Positions 1 through 8,623 of a DNA stretch of 64,000 nucleotides are shown piece by piece. How positions within the stretch are numbered: position 1 is the first letter of the stretch; the number at the start of each line of letters is the position of its first letter. The notes under the pieces were generated by a model. It searched no databases. It was not told where the DNA came from and saw only the letters and a list, made by a program, of their open reading frames with translations. Source of the DNA: Streptomyces roseoverticillatus (lineage in GTDB: Bacteria; Actinomycetota; Actinomycetes; Streptomycetales; Streptomycetaceae); contig NZ_JOFL01000001.1 of NCBI RefSeq assembly GCF_000719265.1, forward strand, positions 248,001 to 312,000, given 5' to 3'. The translations under genes were made by a program, and so were the position numbers.

Positions 1-1981
1 CGAAGCCGGTGCCGGGGGTGGTGACGGGGTGGAGGTGGCGGTGCAGGGCGTGGTCGGGTTCGAGGATGCGGGAGGCGTTGCCGACGGTGGCGAGCAGGTG
101 GTCGAGGAGGCGGGCGACGGCGGCGCGGCGGTCTTCGGGGGCCTCCGTGCGTTCGGCGCGGCGACGCGCGTAGAGCCGCAGGAGGTCGTGGAAGCGGTAG
201 CGGCCGGGGGCGTACGACTCGAGCATGCCGGCGTCGGCGAGGCCCTCGGCGAGGTCTTCGGCGGTGAAGTCGTCGCAGCCGAGGAGGGCGGCCGCCGCGG
301 TCAGGGGGAGGTCGGGGGCGTCGGCGAGGGCCAGCAGGCGGAAGGCCCGGGCCTGGTCGGCCGGGAGGTGGGTGTAGCCGAGGCGGAAGGTGGACTCCAC
401 GGTGAGGTCGCCGGCCTGCAGTTCGTCGAGGCGGCGGCGTTCGTCGTCGAGGCGGGCGACGAGGGAGGCGACGGTCCAGCCGGGCCGGGAGGCGAGGCGG
501 GAGGCCACGATGCGGACGGCGAGCGGCAGGTGGCCGCACGCGGCGGCCAGGGCCTTCGCGGCGCGCGGCTCGGCGGTGACGCGCTCCTCGCCGGCGATGG
601 CGGCCAGCAGCGAGAGGGCCTCGGCCTCGCTCGCCACGCCGACGTGGAACTGCCGCGCGCCGCCGAGGGTGACGGCCCGGGAGCGGGTCGTCACGAGCAC
701 GGCGCTGCCGGCGGTGCCGGGGAGCAGCGGGCGGATCTGGGCGGCGTCGCGGGCGTTGTCGAGGAGGAGCAGGACGCGCCGGTCGGCGAGCACGGAGCGG
801 TAGAGGGCGGCCCGCTGTTCCAGGTCGTCGGGGATGTCCGGCTCGGGGACGTCGAGGGCCTGGAGGAAGTGGGCGAGGACGCTGCCGCTGTCCGCGGCGT
901 CGGCGCTGGTGCCGCGCAGGTCGACGTAGAGCTGGCCGTCGGGGAAGCCGGGGCGGGCGAGGTGGGCGGCGTGGACGGCGAGGGTGGTCTTGCCGACGCC
1001 GCCGATGCCGGTGAGCACGGCGATCGGCACGGCGGGGCCGGCGGCCGGGGTGAGCGCGCCGCGCACGTCGCCCAGCAGTTCCTCGCGGCCGGTGAAGTCG
1101 GGTATGCCGGCGGGCAGTTGGAAGGGGGCACCGGCCGGGCGCCGGCCTTCGGCGGGCCCGGCGGCCGCGGTCGCCGTGGGGGCGGGCAGGGCGAGCGCGG
1201 GGTCGCCGGCCAGGACCTGGGCGTGCAGCCGGGTCAGCTCGGGGCCGGGTTCGACGCCGAGTTCCTCGACGAGCAGCCGCCGTGCGTCGGCGTAGGCGGC
1301 GAGGGCGTCGACCTGGCGGCCGCAGCGGTAGAGGGCGAGGATCAGCTGGGCGCGCAGCCGTTCCCGCAGCGGGTGCTCGGCGGTGAGCGAGGTGAGCTCG
1401 GGGACGAGTTCGGCGTGCCGGCCGAGGGCCAGGGCGCAGTCGAAGCGGCCCTCCTGGGCGGCGAGGCGCGCTTCGGAGAGCCGGTCCTGCTGGCGCTCGC
1501 AGTACGGGCCCGGGAGCCCGGCCAGCGGGGTGCCGTTCCACAGCTCCAGGGCGGCGGCGTACGCGTCGTGGGCCGTCGCCGTATCGCCCGTGGCCCGGGC
1601 CGCGGCCGCCTCGGCGAGGAGGCGTTCGAAGACGTGGGCGTCGACGTGCTCGGGCGCCACGCGCAGGGCGTAGCCGCCGGCCACGGAGACGAGGACGGTC
1701 GCGGGGGTGCGGGCGGCGCGGCCGGGTTCGAGGAGGGTGCGCAGGCGGGAGGCGTAGGTGCGGACGGTGCCGAGGGCCTGGGGCGGTGCGTTCTCGCCCC
1801 ACAGGGCGTCGATCAGCTCGTCGCTGGAGACCGTGGCGCCACCGCGGAGCAGGAGGACGGCGAGCATGGCGCGCTGCTGGCGCGCGCCCAGGTCCACGTG
1901 GCGGTCGTCCGCCAGTGCGCGGACCGGGCCGAGCAGCTGGAAATGGAGCCGGCCCGTGGACGGCTCCGTTGTATCCCGCAT
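1..1981 (-). CDS. AfsR-like SARP regulator with BTAD and NB-ARC domains (3' end beyond window)
   Basis: The frame is open from an ATG at 1981 to the left edge of the window, so about 660 N-terminal residues are present and the C terminus is missing. The N terminus (FQLLGPVRA, then an OmpR-like winged helix with LIDALWGENAP) is that of Streptomyces antibiotic regulatory proteins. A BTAD region follows. An NB-ARC/STAND ATPase then begins near residue 323 with a Walker A loop GIGGVGKT (plus-strand 986-1012). This is the AfsR architecture, a DNA-binding activator controlled by nucleotide binding. TPRs would be expected in the missing part. It is divergent from a 61-aa gene at 2210 whose promoter carries SARP-type direct repeats, so that gene is a likely direct target. 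Assignment to AfsR itself rather than a paralogue is inference. Confidence 0.88.
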   Translation of the reverse strand, partial: MRDTTEPSTGRLHFQLLGPVRALADDRHVDLGARQQRAMLAVLLLRGGATVSSDELIDALWGENAPPQALGTVRTYASRLRTLLEPGRAARTPATVLVSVAGGYALRVAPEHVDAHVFERLLAEAAAARATGDTATAHDAYAAALELWNGTPLAGLPGPYCERQQDRLSEARLAAQEGRFDCALALGRHAELVPELTSLTAEHPLRERLRAQLILALYRCGRQVDALAAYADARRLLVEELGVEPGPELTRLHAQVLAGDPALALPAPTATAAAGPAEGRRPAGAPFQLPAGIPDFTGREELLGDVRGALTPAAGPAVPIAVLTGIGGVGKTTLAVHAAHLARPGFPDGQLYVDLRGTSADAADSGSVLAHFLQALDVPEPDIPDDLEQRAALYRSVLADRRVLLLLDNARDAAQIRPLLPGTAGSAVLVTTRSRAVTLGGARQFHVGVASEAEALSLLAAIAGEERVTAEPRAAKALAAACGHLPLAVRIVASRLASRPGWTVASLVARLDDERRRLDELQAGDLTVESTFRLGYTHLPADQARAFRLLALADAPDLPLTAAAALLGCDDFTAEDLAEGLADAGMLESYAPGRYRFHDLLRLYARRRAERTEAPEDRRAAVARLLDHLLATVGNASRILEPDHALHRHLHPVTTPGTGF

Positions 1982-2119
1982 GTCTCCCCCGACCGTGCCG
2001 TGCCGGATTCGTCCGGCGACAGCGGTGACAGTACCTCAGTGTTCCTTACGGGAGCAGGCGTCGGGATGGGCGGGCGGTCCGGTGGGCGGGCGGGGGCGTG
2101 CCGGGCGCCGGTGAGGGGG

Positions 2120-2153
2120 CGTTGATCGTCCGTTGATGGCGTCGATACATACT
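2120..2153 (+). promoter_or_regulatory. SARP-type direct-repeat promoter of the 61-aa gene
   Basis: The heptamer CGTTGAT occurs at 2120-2126 and again at 2131-2137, exactly 11 bp apart. A -10-like CATACT lies at 2148-2153. SARP activators bind heptamer repeats with 11-bp spacing placed over the -35 region just upstream of the -10, which is the arrangement seen here. The site lies between the divergent SARP gene and the small gene at 2210, so regulation by the neighbouring SARP is a reasonable inference. Confidence 0.65.
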
Positions 2154-2209
2154 GCTGGCACCGTTGTTTCACGGCGCGTCACAGCGCGCCTTCTCTACAG
2201 GAGTTCGAT

Positions 2210-2395
2210 ATGACCGCTGAGGACCCCAAGCACACGGAGCAGGCCGGGGCCCCCGCCGAGCATGCCGCCACGCCGTCCGAGCAGGCCATCTCGACCGAGC
2301 TGGACCAGCCGGTCGAGCACGCGGAGGGTGCCGGCGCGCAGGGGCAGGGCGCCAGCGGCCCGATCCGTCCGACCCACACGACGGGCGCCCAGTAA
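2210..2395 (+). CDS. small acidic Ala/Glu-rich protein, possible SARP target (AfsS-like role)
   Basis: This 61-residue ORF has a good ribosome-binding site (AGGAG seven bases before the ATG) and is followed by a hairpin terminator. The protein is rich in Ala, Glu, Gln and Pro, has no Cys, signal peptide or membrane segment, and looks disordered. Imperfect repeats such as EQAGAPAEHA and EQAISTELDQ are visible. I do not recognise a domain. In S. coelicolor, AfsR activates a gene for a roughly 60-residue protein, AfsS. The SARP repeats upstream and the size suggest an analogous role, but the AfsS repeat signature as I know it is not evident, so function remains open. Confidence 0.7.
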   Translation: MTAEDPKHTEQAGAPAEHAATPSEQAISTELDQPVEHAEGAGAQGQGASGPIRPTHTTGAQ

Positions 2396-2903
2396 CCACG
2401 CGTGACGGGGCCGGGGTCCGCCGTGCGAACGACGGGTCCCGGCCTTGCTTTTGCAGGCGTTCCGCCGCCCCGGCCGTTAAGACTGTGCAAAGGACGCCCC
2501 CGGGCCCGGGCACGGACGGCCCGCGGAGAGCGAATACCGGACAGGCGCGCCCCTCGCCGTCCGCTCACCGCCCGGCCGCCGTCCGTACGCGTCGCCCCCG
2601 TTCAGGAGGACGGCCTTCCGGTGCGTATGTGCCGCCGGAGGTCTCCCGCCGGGGCCGTTCGCACGACCGAATGTCGCTCTTGAACTTCCGCTCGCCGCCT
2701 CGGGATACTCGCCCGTATCCCGTTCTTGACATGGACGCGACGATCTCATCGGCCTGTCGCGCACCGTGTCCCGCCCGTGCGCGTCACGTGGGCGCATGAC
2801 GTACGCGCAGCACGCACGCGCACGACGTACGCACGTCCGCACCTCCTCCATCACGCCCGGGCGCCCGTGGCGCCGCCGGGCACTCCCCCACAGGAGGCCA
2901 CGA
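2396..2903. other. 508-bp intergenic region upstream of the streptogrisin gene
   Basis: After the terminator at 2409-2444 I see no convincing gene. An inverted repeat CGGGATAC / GTATCCCG (2701-2708 and 2715-2722) lies about 180 bp before the protease start and could be an operator. A TTGACA lies at 2726-2731 but has no good -10 at the right distance. Downstream, ACGTACGC recurs several times around 2800-2840. Confidence 0.5.
2409..2444 (+). terminator. hairpin terminator of the 61-aa gene
   Basis: GGCCGGG at 2409-2415 pairs with CCCGGCC at 2438-2444 and is followed by the T-rich TTGCTTTT. It starts 14 bp after the stop codon of the small gene. Confidence 0.6.
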
Positions 2904-3974
2904 GTGAAACGTTCCTGCACATCCAAGCGCTGTACGGCCGCCGCCGGCGCGGCGATGGTCGCGCTGACGGCCGCGGCACTCACGCTCCCCAGCGCGCACG
3001 CGAGCTCGCCGGCGCCCCGTCAGCTCTCCTCGCCGCAGGCTTCGGAGCTCGCCCGGAAGATCTCCGCCGAGCTGGGCGCGGACTCGGCCGGCACGTACTA
3101 CGACGCCGGGAGCGGCCGGCTCGTCGCCGGCGTCCTCGACGAGGGGGCGGCCGCACGGGTACGGGCCGCCGGCGCCGAGCCGAGAATCGTGCGCCACTCC
3201 GCTGCCGAGCTCGCCTCGGCCCAGCGGACGCTGAAGTCGGATGCATCCATTCCGGGCACGGCCTGGGCGGTGGACCCGCGCCTCAACAAGGTCGTCGTCA
3301 CCGCCGACAGCACGGTCACCGGCGCCCGCAAGGACCGTCTCGACAAGGTCGTCGCGAGCCTCGGCGACAAGGTGGCCGTGAAGAGGACGGCCGGGACGTT
3401 CCGCCCCTTCATCGCGGGCGGCGACGCGATCTGGGGCAGCGGCGTGCGCTGCTCCCTGGGCTTCAACGTCACCAAGGGCGGCAAGCCGTACTTCTTGACG
3501 GCCGGGCACTGCGGCAACGCCTCGCAGACCTGGTCCGCCACGCAGGGCGGCGCCCAGATCGGGGTGACCGAGAGCTCGACCTTCCCCGGCCACGACTACG
3601 CGCTCGTGCGCTACACCTCGTCCGTCGCCCACCCCAGCGCGGTGGACCTCTACGGCGGCGGCACGCAGAACATCACCAAGGCCGGCGAAGCGACCGTCGG
3701 CGAGACGGTGCAGCGCAGCGGCAGCACGACCGGCGTCCACGACGGCCAGGTCACCGCGCTCGGCGTGACCGTCAACTACCAGGAGGGCGCGGTCGAGGGC
3801 ATGATCGGCACCTCGGTCTGCGCGGAGCCGGGCGACAGCGGCGGCGCGCTCTTCGACGGCGGCACCGCCCTCGGCCTCACCTCGGGCGGCAGCGGCGACT
3901 GCTCCTCCGGCGGCGAGACGTTCTTCCAGCCCGTACCGGAGGCCCTGCAGGCGTACGGGGCGCAGCTGCCCTGA
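2904..3974 (+). CDS. streptogrisin-type secreted serine protease (S1 family prepro-enzyme)
   Basis: The GTG start at 2904 follows an AGGAGG-type site, giving 356 residues. Residues 1-33 are a secretory signal ending near AHA-SS. Residues 34 to about 169 are the propeptide, and the mature enzyme probably begins at Ile170 (IAGGDAIWG), which matches the N termini of streptogrisins. The catalytic triad is visible: His202 (LTAGHCG), Asp231 (HDYALV) and Ser302 (GDSGGALF). The match is strongest to streptogrisin D/A/B-type chymotrypsin-like enzymes. It is secreted and self-processed to degrade extracellular protein. A strong hairpin follows the stop. A homologous inhibitor gene is not seen nearby. 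Confidence 0.95.
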   Translation: MKRSCTSKRCTAAAGAAMVALTAAALTLPSAHASSPAPRQLSSPQASELARKISAELGADSAGTYYDAGSGRLVAGVLDEGAAARVRAAGAEPRIVRHSAAELASAQRTLKSDASIPGTAWAVDPRLNKVVVTADSTVTGARKDRLDKVVASLGDKVAVKRTAGTFRPFIAGGDAIWGSGVRCSLGFNVTKGGKPYFLTAGHCGNASQTWSATQGGAQIGVTESSTFPGHDYALVRYTSSVAHPSAVDLYGGGTQNITKAGEATVGETVQRSGSTTGVHDGQVTALGVTVNYQEGAVEGMIGTSVCAEPGDSGGALFDGGTALGLTSGGSGDCSSGGETFFQPVPEALQAYGAQLP

Positions 3975-3980
3975 CGCACT

Positions 3981-4014
3981 CCTCCGGGGACGCCCGCCGA
4001 GGTGTCCCCGGAGG
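3981..4014 (+). terminator. terminator hairpin after the streptogrisin gene
   Basis: An 11-bp perfect stem, CCTCCGGGGAC at 3981-3991 pairing with GTCCCCGGAGG at 4004-4014, starts seven bases after the protease stop codon. It lies between two convergent genes and may stop transcription from either side. There is no clear U tract, as is common in streptomycetes. Confidence 0.65.
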
Positions 4015-4068
4015 TCTCCGGGCCGGGGTGGGGTCGCCCCGGCCCGGTTCGTCCGCGTCCGGCCGGGG

Positions 4069-4542
4069 TCAGTTGACCCGGCCGTACCAGACGCTGCCGG
4101 ACCAGATCTTCTCCAGGCGCACCGACGTGCCCGGCTTGGGCGAGTGCCAGATCTTGTTGCTACCCGCGTAGATACCGACGTGGTAGACGTTGCTGCCCGA
4201 GTGGAAGAAGACCAGGTCGCCCGCCTGGCGGGAGCCGGAGGAGATGTGCCGGGTCTTGTTGTACTGGTCGGCCGCGGTGCGCGGCAGGTTCTTGCCGGCC
4301 TTCTTGAACGAGTAGAGCGTGAGGCCCGAACAGTCGAACCGGTTGGGGCCGGCGGCGCCGTACTGGTAGGGGGAGCCCTGCTTGGAGGCCGCGACCTTCA
4401 GGGCGGCGGCGCCCGAGGTGGCCGCACTCGCCTCGGCCGACATGCCGGGAAGGAGCATGGACGCGGTCACGGTGGCGGCGGTGACCACGGAGGCGGCACC
4501 GGCGCGGGACATGAGCGTGGATATGCCAGGGAACGCAGACAT
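4069..4542 (-). CDS. secreted NlpC/P60 peptidoglycan endopeptidase
   Basis: This 157-residue protein has an N-terminal signal region (about residues 1-40, ending ASA-ATS) and one NlpC/P60 domain. The catalytic residues are visible: Cys71 in RFDCSGL, His121 in HVGIY and a third polar residue, probably His133, in IWHSPKPG. The family cleaves the D-Glu to meso-DAP/LL-DAP bond of peptidoglycan stem peptides outside the membrane. There is no extra SH3 or coiled-coil domain, so it is a minimal enzyme. The start is supported by GAAGG upstream. A c-di-AMP riboswitch in the 5' untranslated region shows that its expression responds to c-di-AMP, as for other streptomycete cell-wall lytic genes. Confidence 0.93.
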   Translation of the reverse strand: MSAFPGISTLMSRAGAASVVTAATVTASMLLPGMSAEASAATSGAAALKVAASKQGSPYQYGAAGPNRFDCSGLTLYSFKKAGKNLPRTAADQYNKTRHISSGSRQAGDLVFFHSGSNVYHVGIYAGSNKIWHSPKPGTSVRLEKIWSGSVWYGRVN

Positions 4543-4555
4543 GCCAAAAACCCTT

Positions 4556-4735
4556 CGTCATCCGCCTACGAAAGATGACCTGTCGGGTTCGGGCTGTCGA
4601 AGTTGCCCGGCCATCTGAAATGGCTTCACCCCAAGGACCACCGCCATCGTGGTCCGCCGTGCTCGGGTCTCCCGCTCCTGCCGATCCATTCGCTTGAAGC
4701 TCCGCACCCGGTACGGCGGCAGGACTCGGCGTCCG
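4556..4735 (-). promoter_or_regulatory. c-di-AMP (ydaO-yuaA) riboswitch
   Basis: Read on the minus strand, the 5' leader of the NlpC/P60 gene contains the conserved blocks of the ydaO-yuaA class in order: ATCGGCAGGAGCGGGAGACC (about 4665-4685), TTGGGGTGAAGCC (about 4622-4634), GCCGGGCAACTTCGACAGCC (about 4593-4612), CCGAACCCGACAGGTCATC, and CGTAGGCG just before the ribosome-binding site. This class binds cyclic di-AMP and usually turns expression off at high ligand. In actinobacteria it controls resuscitation-promoting factors and NlpC/P60 hydrolases, which fits this gene. The outer boundaries are approximate. Confidence 0.9.
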
Positions 4736-5055
4736 CCCGGGTCGCCCGCCTCGGTGACGGGATCTTGTTGTTCGATGCACGATCCTGCATCACGGACCGC
4801 CGGAATTCGGAGCCGAAAGGTGCTTCTGTGAACTTCTTCACTTCGCGTCGGCCCGTGGAACCGGGGTGTTACCCGGCATCACGAGTGACGGGAAATCCCG
4901 TTTATCAAAAGGCAGTTGAAGAACTGATTCGAGTCACCCCGGCAAGGCCCGGAAGGCGAGGTGAGCGGGGGCGCGGCAGGGCGTCTTTGCGTCAGAAAGC
5001 CGGAGTGGCAGGCTCCGTGCGGTTCGCCGCGAGGGCCTGAGGGTAGCCCTACGGC
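4736..5055. other. intergenic region between riboswitch and ybdK-like gene
   Basis: This stretch should hold the promoter of the riboswitch transcript (minus strand) and that of the ligase gene at 5056 (plus strand). I see no convincing gene. It contains slightly AT-richer sequence around 4890-4930. The ribosome-binding site before 5056 is weak (GAGGG about 15 bases upstream). Confidence 0.4.
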
Positions 5056-6138
5056 ATGCTCACCCTAGGGATCGAGGAGGAGTATCTTCTGCTCGACCCG
5101 GCCACCGCACTGCCGGTTCCCCTGGCCGATGAGGTCCGGGCGGCGGTCGACCTGGATCCGGTCGTGAATGAGCGGGAGATTCAGGCGGAGCTGTTGCAGG
5201 CCCAGGTGGAAGTTGCCACTCCGGTCTGCTCCGATCTCGCCGAGGCCGGCCGGCACCTGCTGCGGCTGCGCCACGCGTTGAGCTCCGCCGCCAAGCGGTC
5301 CGGCTGCCGGATCGCCGCCTGCGGTACGGCACCGTGCTCGGGCCCCGAGCCCATCCCGGTCACCGGCAATCCGCGCTATCTGGCGATGCGGACGCGTGCC
5401 GCCCAGCTCGTGGACGAGCAGTTCGTCCACGGGATGCACGTCCACGTCGCCATCCCCGACCGCGAGACGGGCGTCGCGGTCCTCAACCGGGTGCGGCCCT
5501 GGCTGCCCGTCCTCGTCGCCATGGCGGGCAACTCCCCGCTGTGGAACGGCCAGGACACCGGCTTCTCCAGCTGGCGGACGGTGGTCTACAGCCGCTGGCC
5601 GGTCAGCGGCCCGCCCCCGTACTTCCACGGCCTCGCGGACTACGAGGAGCGCATCGAGGCGCTGCTGACGGCCGGGGCGATCGCGGACCGGGGCCAGCTG
5701 TACTGGACGGCACGGCTCTCGGACCGCTATCCCACGGTCGAAGTGCGCTGCCTGGACGTGCAGTTGCGGGCCGACGACGCCGTCATGTTCGCCGGCATCG
5801 TCCGCGGGCTGGTCGCCACCGCCATCCGCGACGAGAAGGCCGGGCGGCCCCCGGTGCTCTGCCTGCCGGAGCTGCTCGCCGCCGCGAACTGGCACGCCGC
5901 CCGGCACGGGCTCGACGGTGTCCTCGTGGACCCCGCCGGCCGGCGCCGGGGCGCGGACGAGGTCGTCCGCTCCCTCCTCGTCCACATAGGGCAGTCCCTG
6001 GAGGAGGCGGGCGACACCCGGCAGGTGACCTCGCTGGTGCACCGGCTGCTGCGCCGGGGCACCGGGGCGGACCGGCAGCGCCGGGCGCTGGCGACGGACG
6101 GGCTCAAAGCGGTGACGGAGCTGATCTCGGAGCCGTAG
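5056..6138 (+). CDS. YbdK-type carboxylate-amine ligase (glutamate-cysteine ligase 2 family)
   Basis: This 360-residue protein opens with the diagnostic [10 protein letters not shown] of the GCS2/YbdK family. Typical downstream motifs are present, including [20 protein letters not shown] and VEVRCLDVQ. Members use ATP to join a carboxylate to an amine, and YbdK has weak glutamate-cysteine ligase activity. Actinobacteria use mycothiol rather than glutathione, so the real substrate is unknown here. The length is normal for the family. The gene stands alone and converges on a CaCA exchanger gene. Confidence 0.92.
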   Translation: MLTLGIEEEYLLLDPATALPVPLADEVRAAVDLDPVVNEREIQAELLQAQVEVATPVCSDLAEAGRHLLRLRHALSSAAKRSGCRIAACGTAPCSGPEPIPVTGNPRYLAMRTRAAQLVDEQFVHGMHVHVAIPDRETGVAVLNRVRPWLPVLVAMAGNSPLWNGQDTGFSSWRTVVYSRWPVSGPPPYFHGLADYEERIEALLTAGAIADRGQLYWTARLSDRYPTVEVRCLDVQLRADDAVMFAGIVRGLVATAIRDEKAGRPPVLCLPELLAAANWHAARHGLDGVLVDPAGRRRGADEVVRSLLVHIGQSLEEAGDTRQVTSLVHRLLRRGTGADRQRRALATDGLKAVTELISEP

Positions 6139-6153
6139 GGCGCGGCCGGGCGA

Positions 6154-6224
6154 CCGTGAGCCGCGGGCCGGGACCGGGCCCGCCGTAAGCCGCAGGCCGC
6201 TCCCGGCGCCGTGAGCCGTATGCC
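6154..6224. repeat. three imperfect copies of a 16-bp direct repeat
   Basis: The pattern CCGTRAGCCGYRKGCC occurs at 6154-6169, 6183-6198 and 6209-6224 in the gap between two convergent genes. Copies differ at two to five positions. No function can be assigned; it may contribute to termination structure. Confidence 0.4.
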
Positions 6225-6253
6225 CCGGCAGGGCGGCGCCCCTCGCCGGGAGT

Positions 6254-7486
6254 TCAGAAGTGCGGATCGCCCTCGATCCGCCCGCCCAGGGCCCGTCCGG
6301 CGGCCGGGAGGTACCGCACCCGCGTCGTCAGCAGGAGGGCCGCCAGGCCCAGGTAGACGTAGGTGAGCACCTCCCGGGCGTACTCGCCGGGCAGCGCGAA
6401 CTGCACCGCGAACAGGACGAACAGAGTGGCCGCCTGCCAGTGCGCGAAGCGCAGGTCCAGCAGGACGACGACGGCCAGGACGGTCTGCGCGGCCGTCAGG
6501 GCTACCTCGTCGACCTGACGGGTCACCAGCGGCAGGGCCGCCCCTCCGCCGCCGAGCGCGTGGGCGAGGGGCAGGCAGCCGACCAGCAGCGTCCACTGGT
6601 TGACCTTGCTGGACAGCAGCGCGCCGAGCCCGTCGCCGGCCCGCGCGCGCCACGCGAAGACCACGGCGACGATCAGCTCCGGCGCCTCCGAGGCGAGCGG
6701 GGCGAGCCACTGCACCAGGACGAAGCGGTCGATGCCGAGCGAGGCACCCGCCTCCACCAGGCCGTTCGCGAACGGCTCGGCACAGGCGAAGACGACCGCC
6801 GCGGCGCCGGCGAACAGCACGGCCGTGGTGGCGCGCCGGCCGGTCCGGGGCAGCTCGGCGAGCCGGGCCGGAACGCCGACGAGATCCTCCATCTCGCCCG
6901 AGCTGCACTTCCCGATCCGGTAGAGGTAGTAGCCGTACCAGGGGACGAGCACGACCGGTACGTACCAGCCGATCTCCCGGGTGAGCGGCATGACGAAGGC
7001 GAAGACGGCGGCCACGGCGAGGAAGGCGACGTCGATCCGGCGGTGCGGCTCCAGGACGACCGGTCCCGGGGCGGCGCCCCGGCGGCGCCGGGACAGCGCG
7101 GCGGCGAGCGCGACGAGCGGCCAGCCGACGCCCACCAGCAGCCGGTTGGCGCCGGTCATGTTGGCCGCCGCGTACGCGGCGTAGGAGGGATCGGATCCGG
7201 CCGCGTAGGCGAAGTAGAGGTCGACGGCGTACTCGGGCAGCACCGCGATGAAGGCCAGCAGGGCGAGCGCGAGCGCCCCGGCCATGTCCGCGCGGGCCGT
7301 CTCCGCGGCCCACATCAGCAGCAGCGCCGCGCTCAGCACACCGAGCCCGAAGACGGCGACGGCCGGGCCGGGCGAAAGCCCGGCGCCGCTCAGCCGCACC
7401 ACGACCGCGGGCGCGGCCCCGGCACAGGCCACGGCGATCCGCGCCGTGCTCACCGGAAGGGAAGGCGGGGCCGCCGACTCGCGCAT
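6254..7486 (-). CDS. CaCA-family sodium/calcium exchanger-like membrane protein
   Basis: About 410 hydrophobic residues with roughly eleven membrane segments. Two alpha-repeat-like motifs typical of cation/Ca2+ antiporters are visible: AVLPEYAVDLYF in the N-terminal half and LASEAPELIVAVVF in the C-terminal half. A short charged loop near EMEDLVGVP separates the halves. The protein probably exchanges Ca2+ or another cation for Na+ or H+ across the membrane. I place the start at 7486 because AGGAG lies just before it. An upstream in-frame ATG at 7501 is possible. It converges on the YbdK-like gene. Confidence 0.85.
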   Translation of the reverse strand: MRESAAPPSLPVSTARIAVACAGAAPAVVVRLSGAGLSPGPAVAVFGLGVLSAALLLMWAAETARADMAGALALALLAFIAVLPEYAVDLYFAYAAGSDPSYAAYAAANMTGANRLLVGVGWPLVALAAALSRRRRGAAPGPVVLEPHRRIDVAFLAVAAVFAFVMPLTREIGWYVPVVLVPWYGYYLYRIGKCSSGEMEDLVGVPARLAELPRTGRRATTAVLFAGAAAVVFACAEPFANGLVEAGASLGIDRFVLVQWLAPLASEAPELIVAVVFAWRARAGDGLGALLSSKVNQWTLLVGCLPLAHALGGGGAALPLVTRQVDEVALTAAQTVLAVVVLLDLRFAHWQAATLFVLFAVQFALPGEYAREVLTYVYLGLAALLLTTRVRYLPAAGRALGGRIEGDPHF

Positions 7487-7773
7487 ACCGCTCCTGAGCA
7501 TCGTGTCCGTACTGCCCGTTCCTGCCGATCTACCAGCAGGAACGGCCCGTACGGCGCGAACGGCCCGGAGCGGCGGCCACTCCCGCCCGTTCGGCCCAGG
7601 AAAACGGCAGGCCGGCTGCACCCCCGTGACAACCGGCCCACGGTCCGATCATGCACCGGGGGTGCGATCATTTCTGCGGCGTACTTTTCCTGGGAAAAAC
7701 TGGCCCGGAAAAACGCCTTCCGCAGGAATTTCCGGTCTGGTAATGGACCGGCCCGGACAGAGGACAGAACAGC

Positions 7774-8601
7774 GTGGACAAGGAAGCGTTGCGGGCCCTG
7801 CTCCGCGAACGCCGGGCGCTCGTCGCACCGGAAGACCACGGCCTCCTCCGTCCTTTCCGCCAGGGCAGGCGCGCCCCCGGGCTCAGCCAGAGCCAGGTCG
7901 ACCAGCTGCTGCACCGCACCCAGGGCACGTACAACCGGCTGGAGACGGGCTCCTGGCCCAACCCGCCCGAGGACCTCCTGCGGGACGTCGCCCGCCTGTT
8001 CCGCTTCAGCGAGCACGAGTGGACGTCGCTGTGGCTGTACGCGGTGCACCGCGACCCGCCCCACCCGCTGCACCCCCGCTCGGGGACGGAGGTCCCCCGG
8101 GCCTGGCAGGACGTCATCGACGGCATATCCCACATGGCGTACATCAACGACCAGTCCTGGCGGGTGCTCGCCCACAACGAGGCGTTCGCCGAGATGTTCC
8201 CGCGGGGCGAGGTTCCCGGGAACACCATGCGCTGGATGGCCCTCGACCCCGGGGCCCGCTCCGTGCTGACCGGCTGGCGCGACCACTGGGTCCCGATGAT
8301 CCTGCCCCAGGTGCGCGCCGCCGTGGCCGCCCTCCCCCACGACGAGACCCTCGCCGCGCTGGAGGCCGACATCCTCGCCGACCCGGTCGTCGGCCCGCTC
8401 TACGAGGCGGGCGGCCGCGCGTACGTCCACCCGGACGGTGACGAGCGCCCCCTGCACCACGCACTGAAGGGCCCGGGCTGGGTCTCCCTGTGCGGCGCCC
8501 AGCCCCTGGCCTCGCCGCGGGCCCGCCTGATGGTCCTGATCTTCCGGCCGGGCGAGCACAGCGGTCCCACGGCCGGCCGCCCGATGCTGTACGCGCGCTG
8601 A
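7774..8601 (+). CDS. XRE-type regulator with MmyB-like ligand-binding domain
   Basis: This 275-residue protein starts at a GTG. The N-terminal 80 residues hold a helix-turn-helix of the XRE type (GLSQSQVDQLLHRTQGTYNRLE). Residues from about 105 form the MmyB-like domain (NDQSWRVLAHNEAFAEMF, MRWMAL, LILFRPG-like end). Proteins of this type are cytoplasmic repressors or activators thought to sense small lipophilic ligands, and they often sit next to dehydrogenases or transporters. Here it converges on an MFS drug-type exporter gene, 22 bp away, which is a candidate target by proximity only. Confidence 0.9.
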   Translation: MDKEALRALLRERRALVAPEDHGLLRPFRQGRRAPGLSQSQVDQLLHRTQGTYNRLETGSWPNPPEDLLRDVARLFRFSEHEWTSLWLYAVHRDPPHPLHPRSGTEVPRAWQDVIDGISHMAYINDQSWRVLAHNEAFAEMFPRGEVPGNTMRWMALDPGARSVLTGWRDHWVPMILPQVRAAVAALPHDETLAALEADILADPVVGPLYEAGGRAYVHPDGDERPLHHALKGPGWVSLCGAQPLASPRARLMVLIFRPGEHSGPTAGRPMLYAR

Positions 8602-8623
8602 CCCGCGCCGCGCCGCCCGGCGT

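Noticed and set aside
29..2125. Very long open frame on the plus strand opposite the SARP gene
   Set aside because: Composition is Gly/Ala/Val/Glu-rich with no domain, and it is the mirror of the real SARP/NB-ARC reading frame. GC-rich codon bias creates such shadows throughout the window.
4603..5040. 145-residue frame across the riboswitch region
   Set aside because: It lies antisense to the c-di-AMP riboswitch and has no domain or ribosome-binding site.
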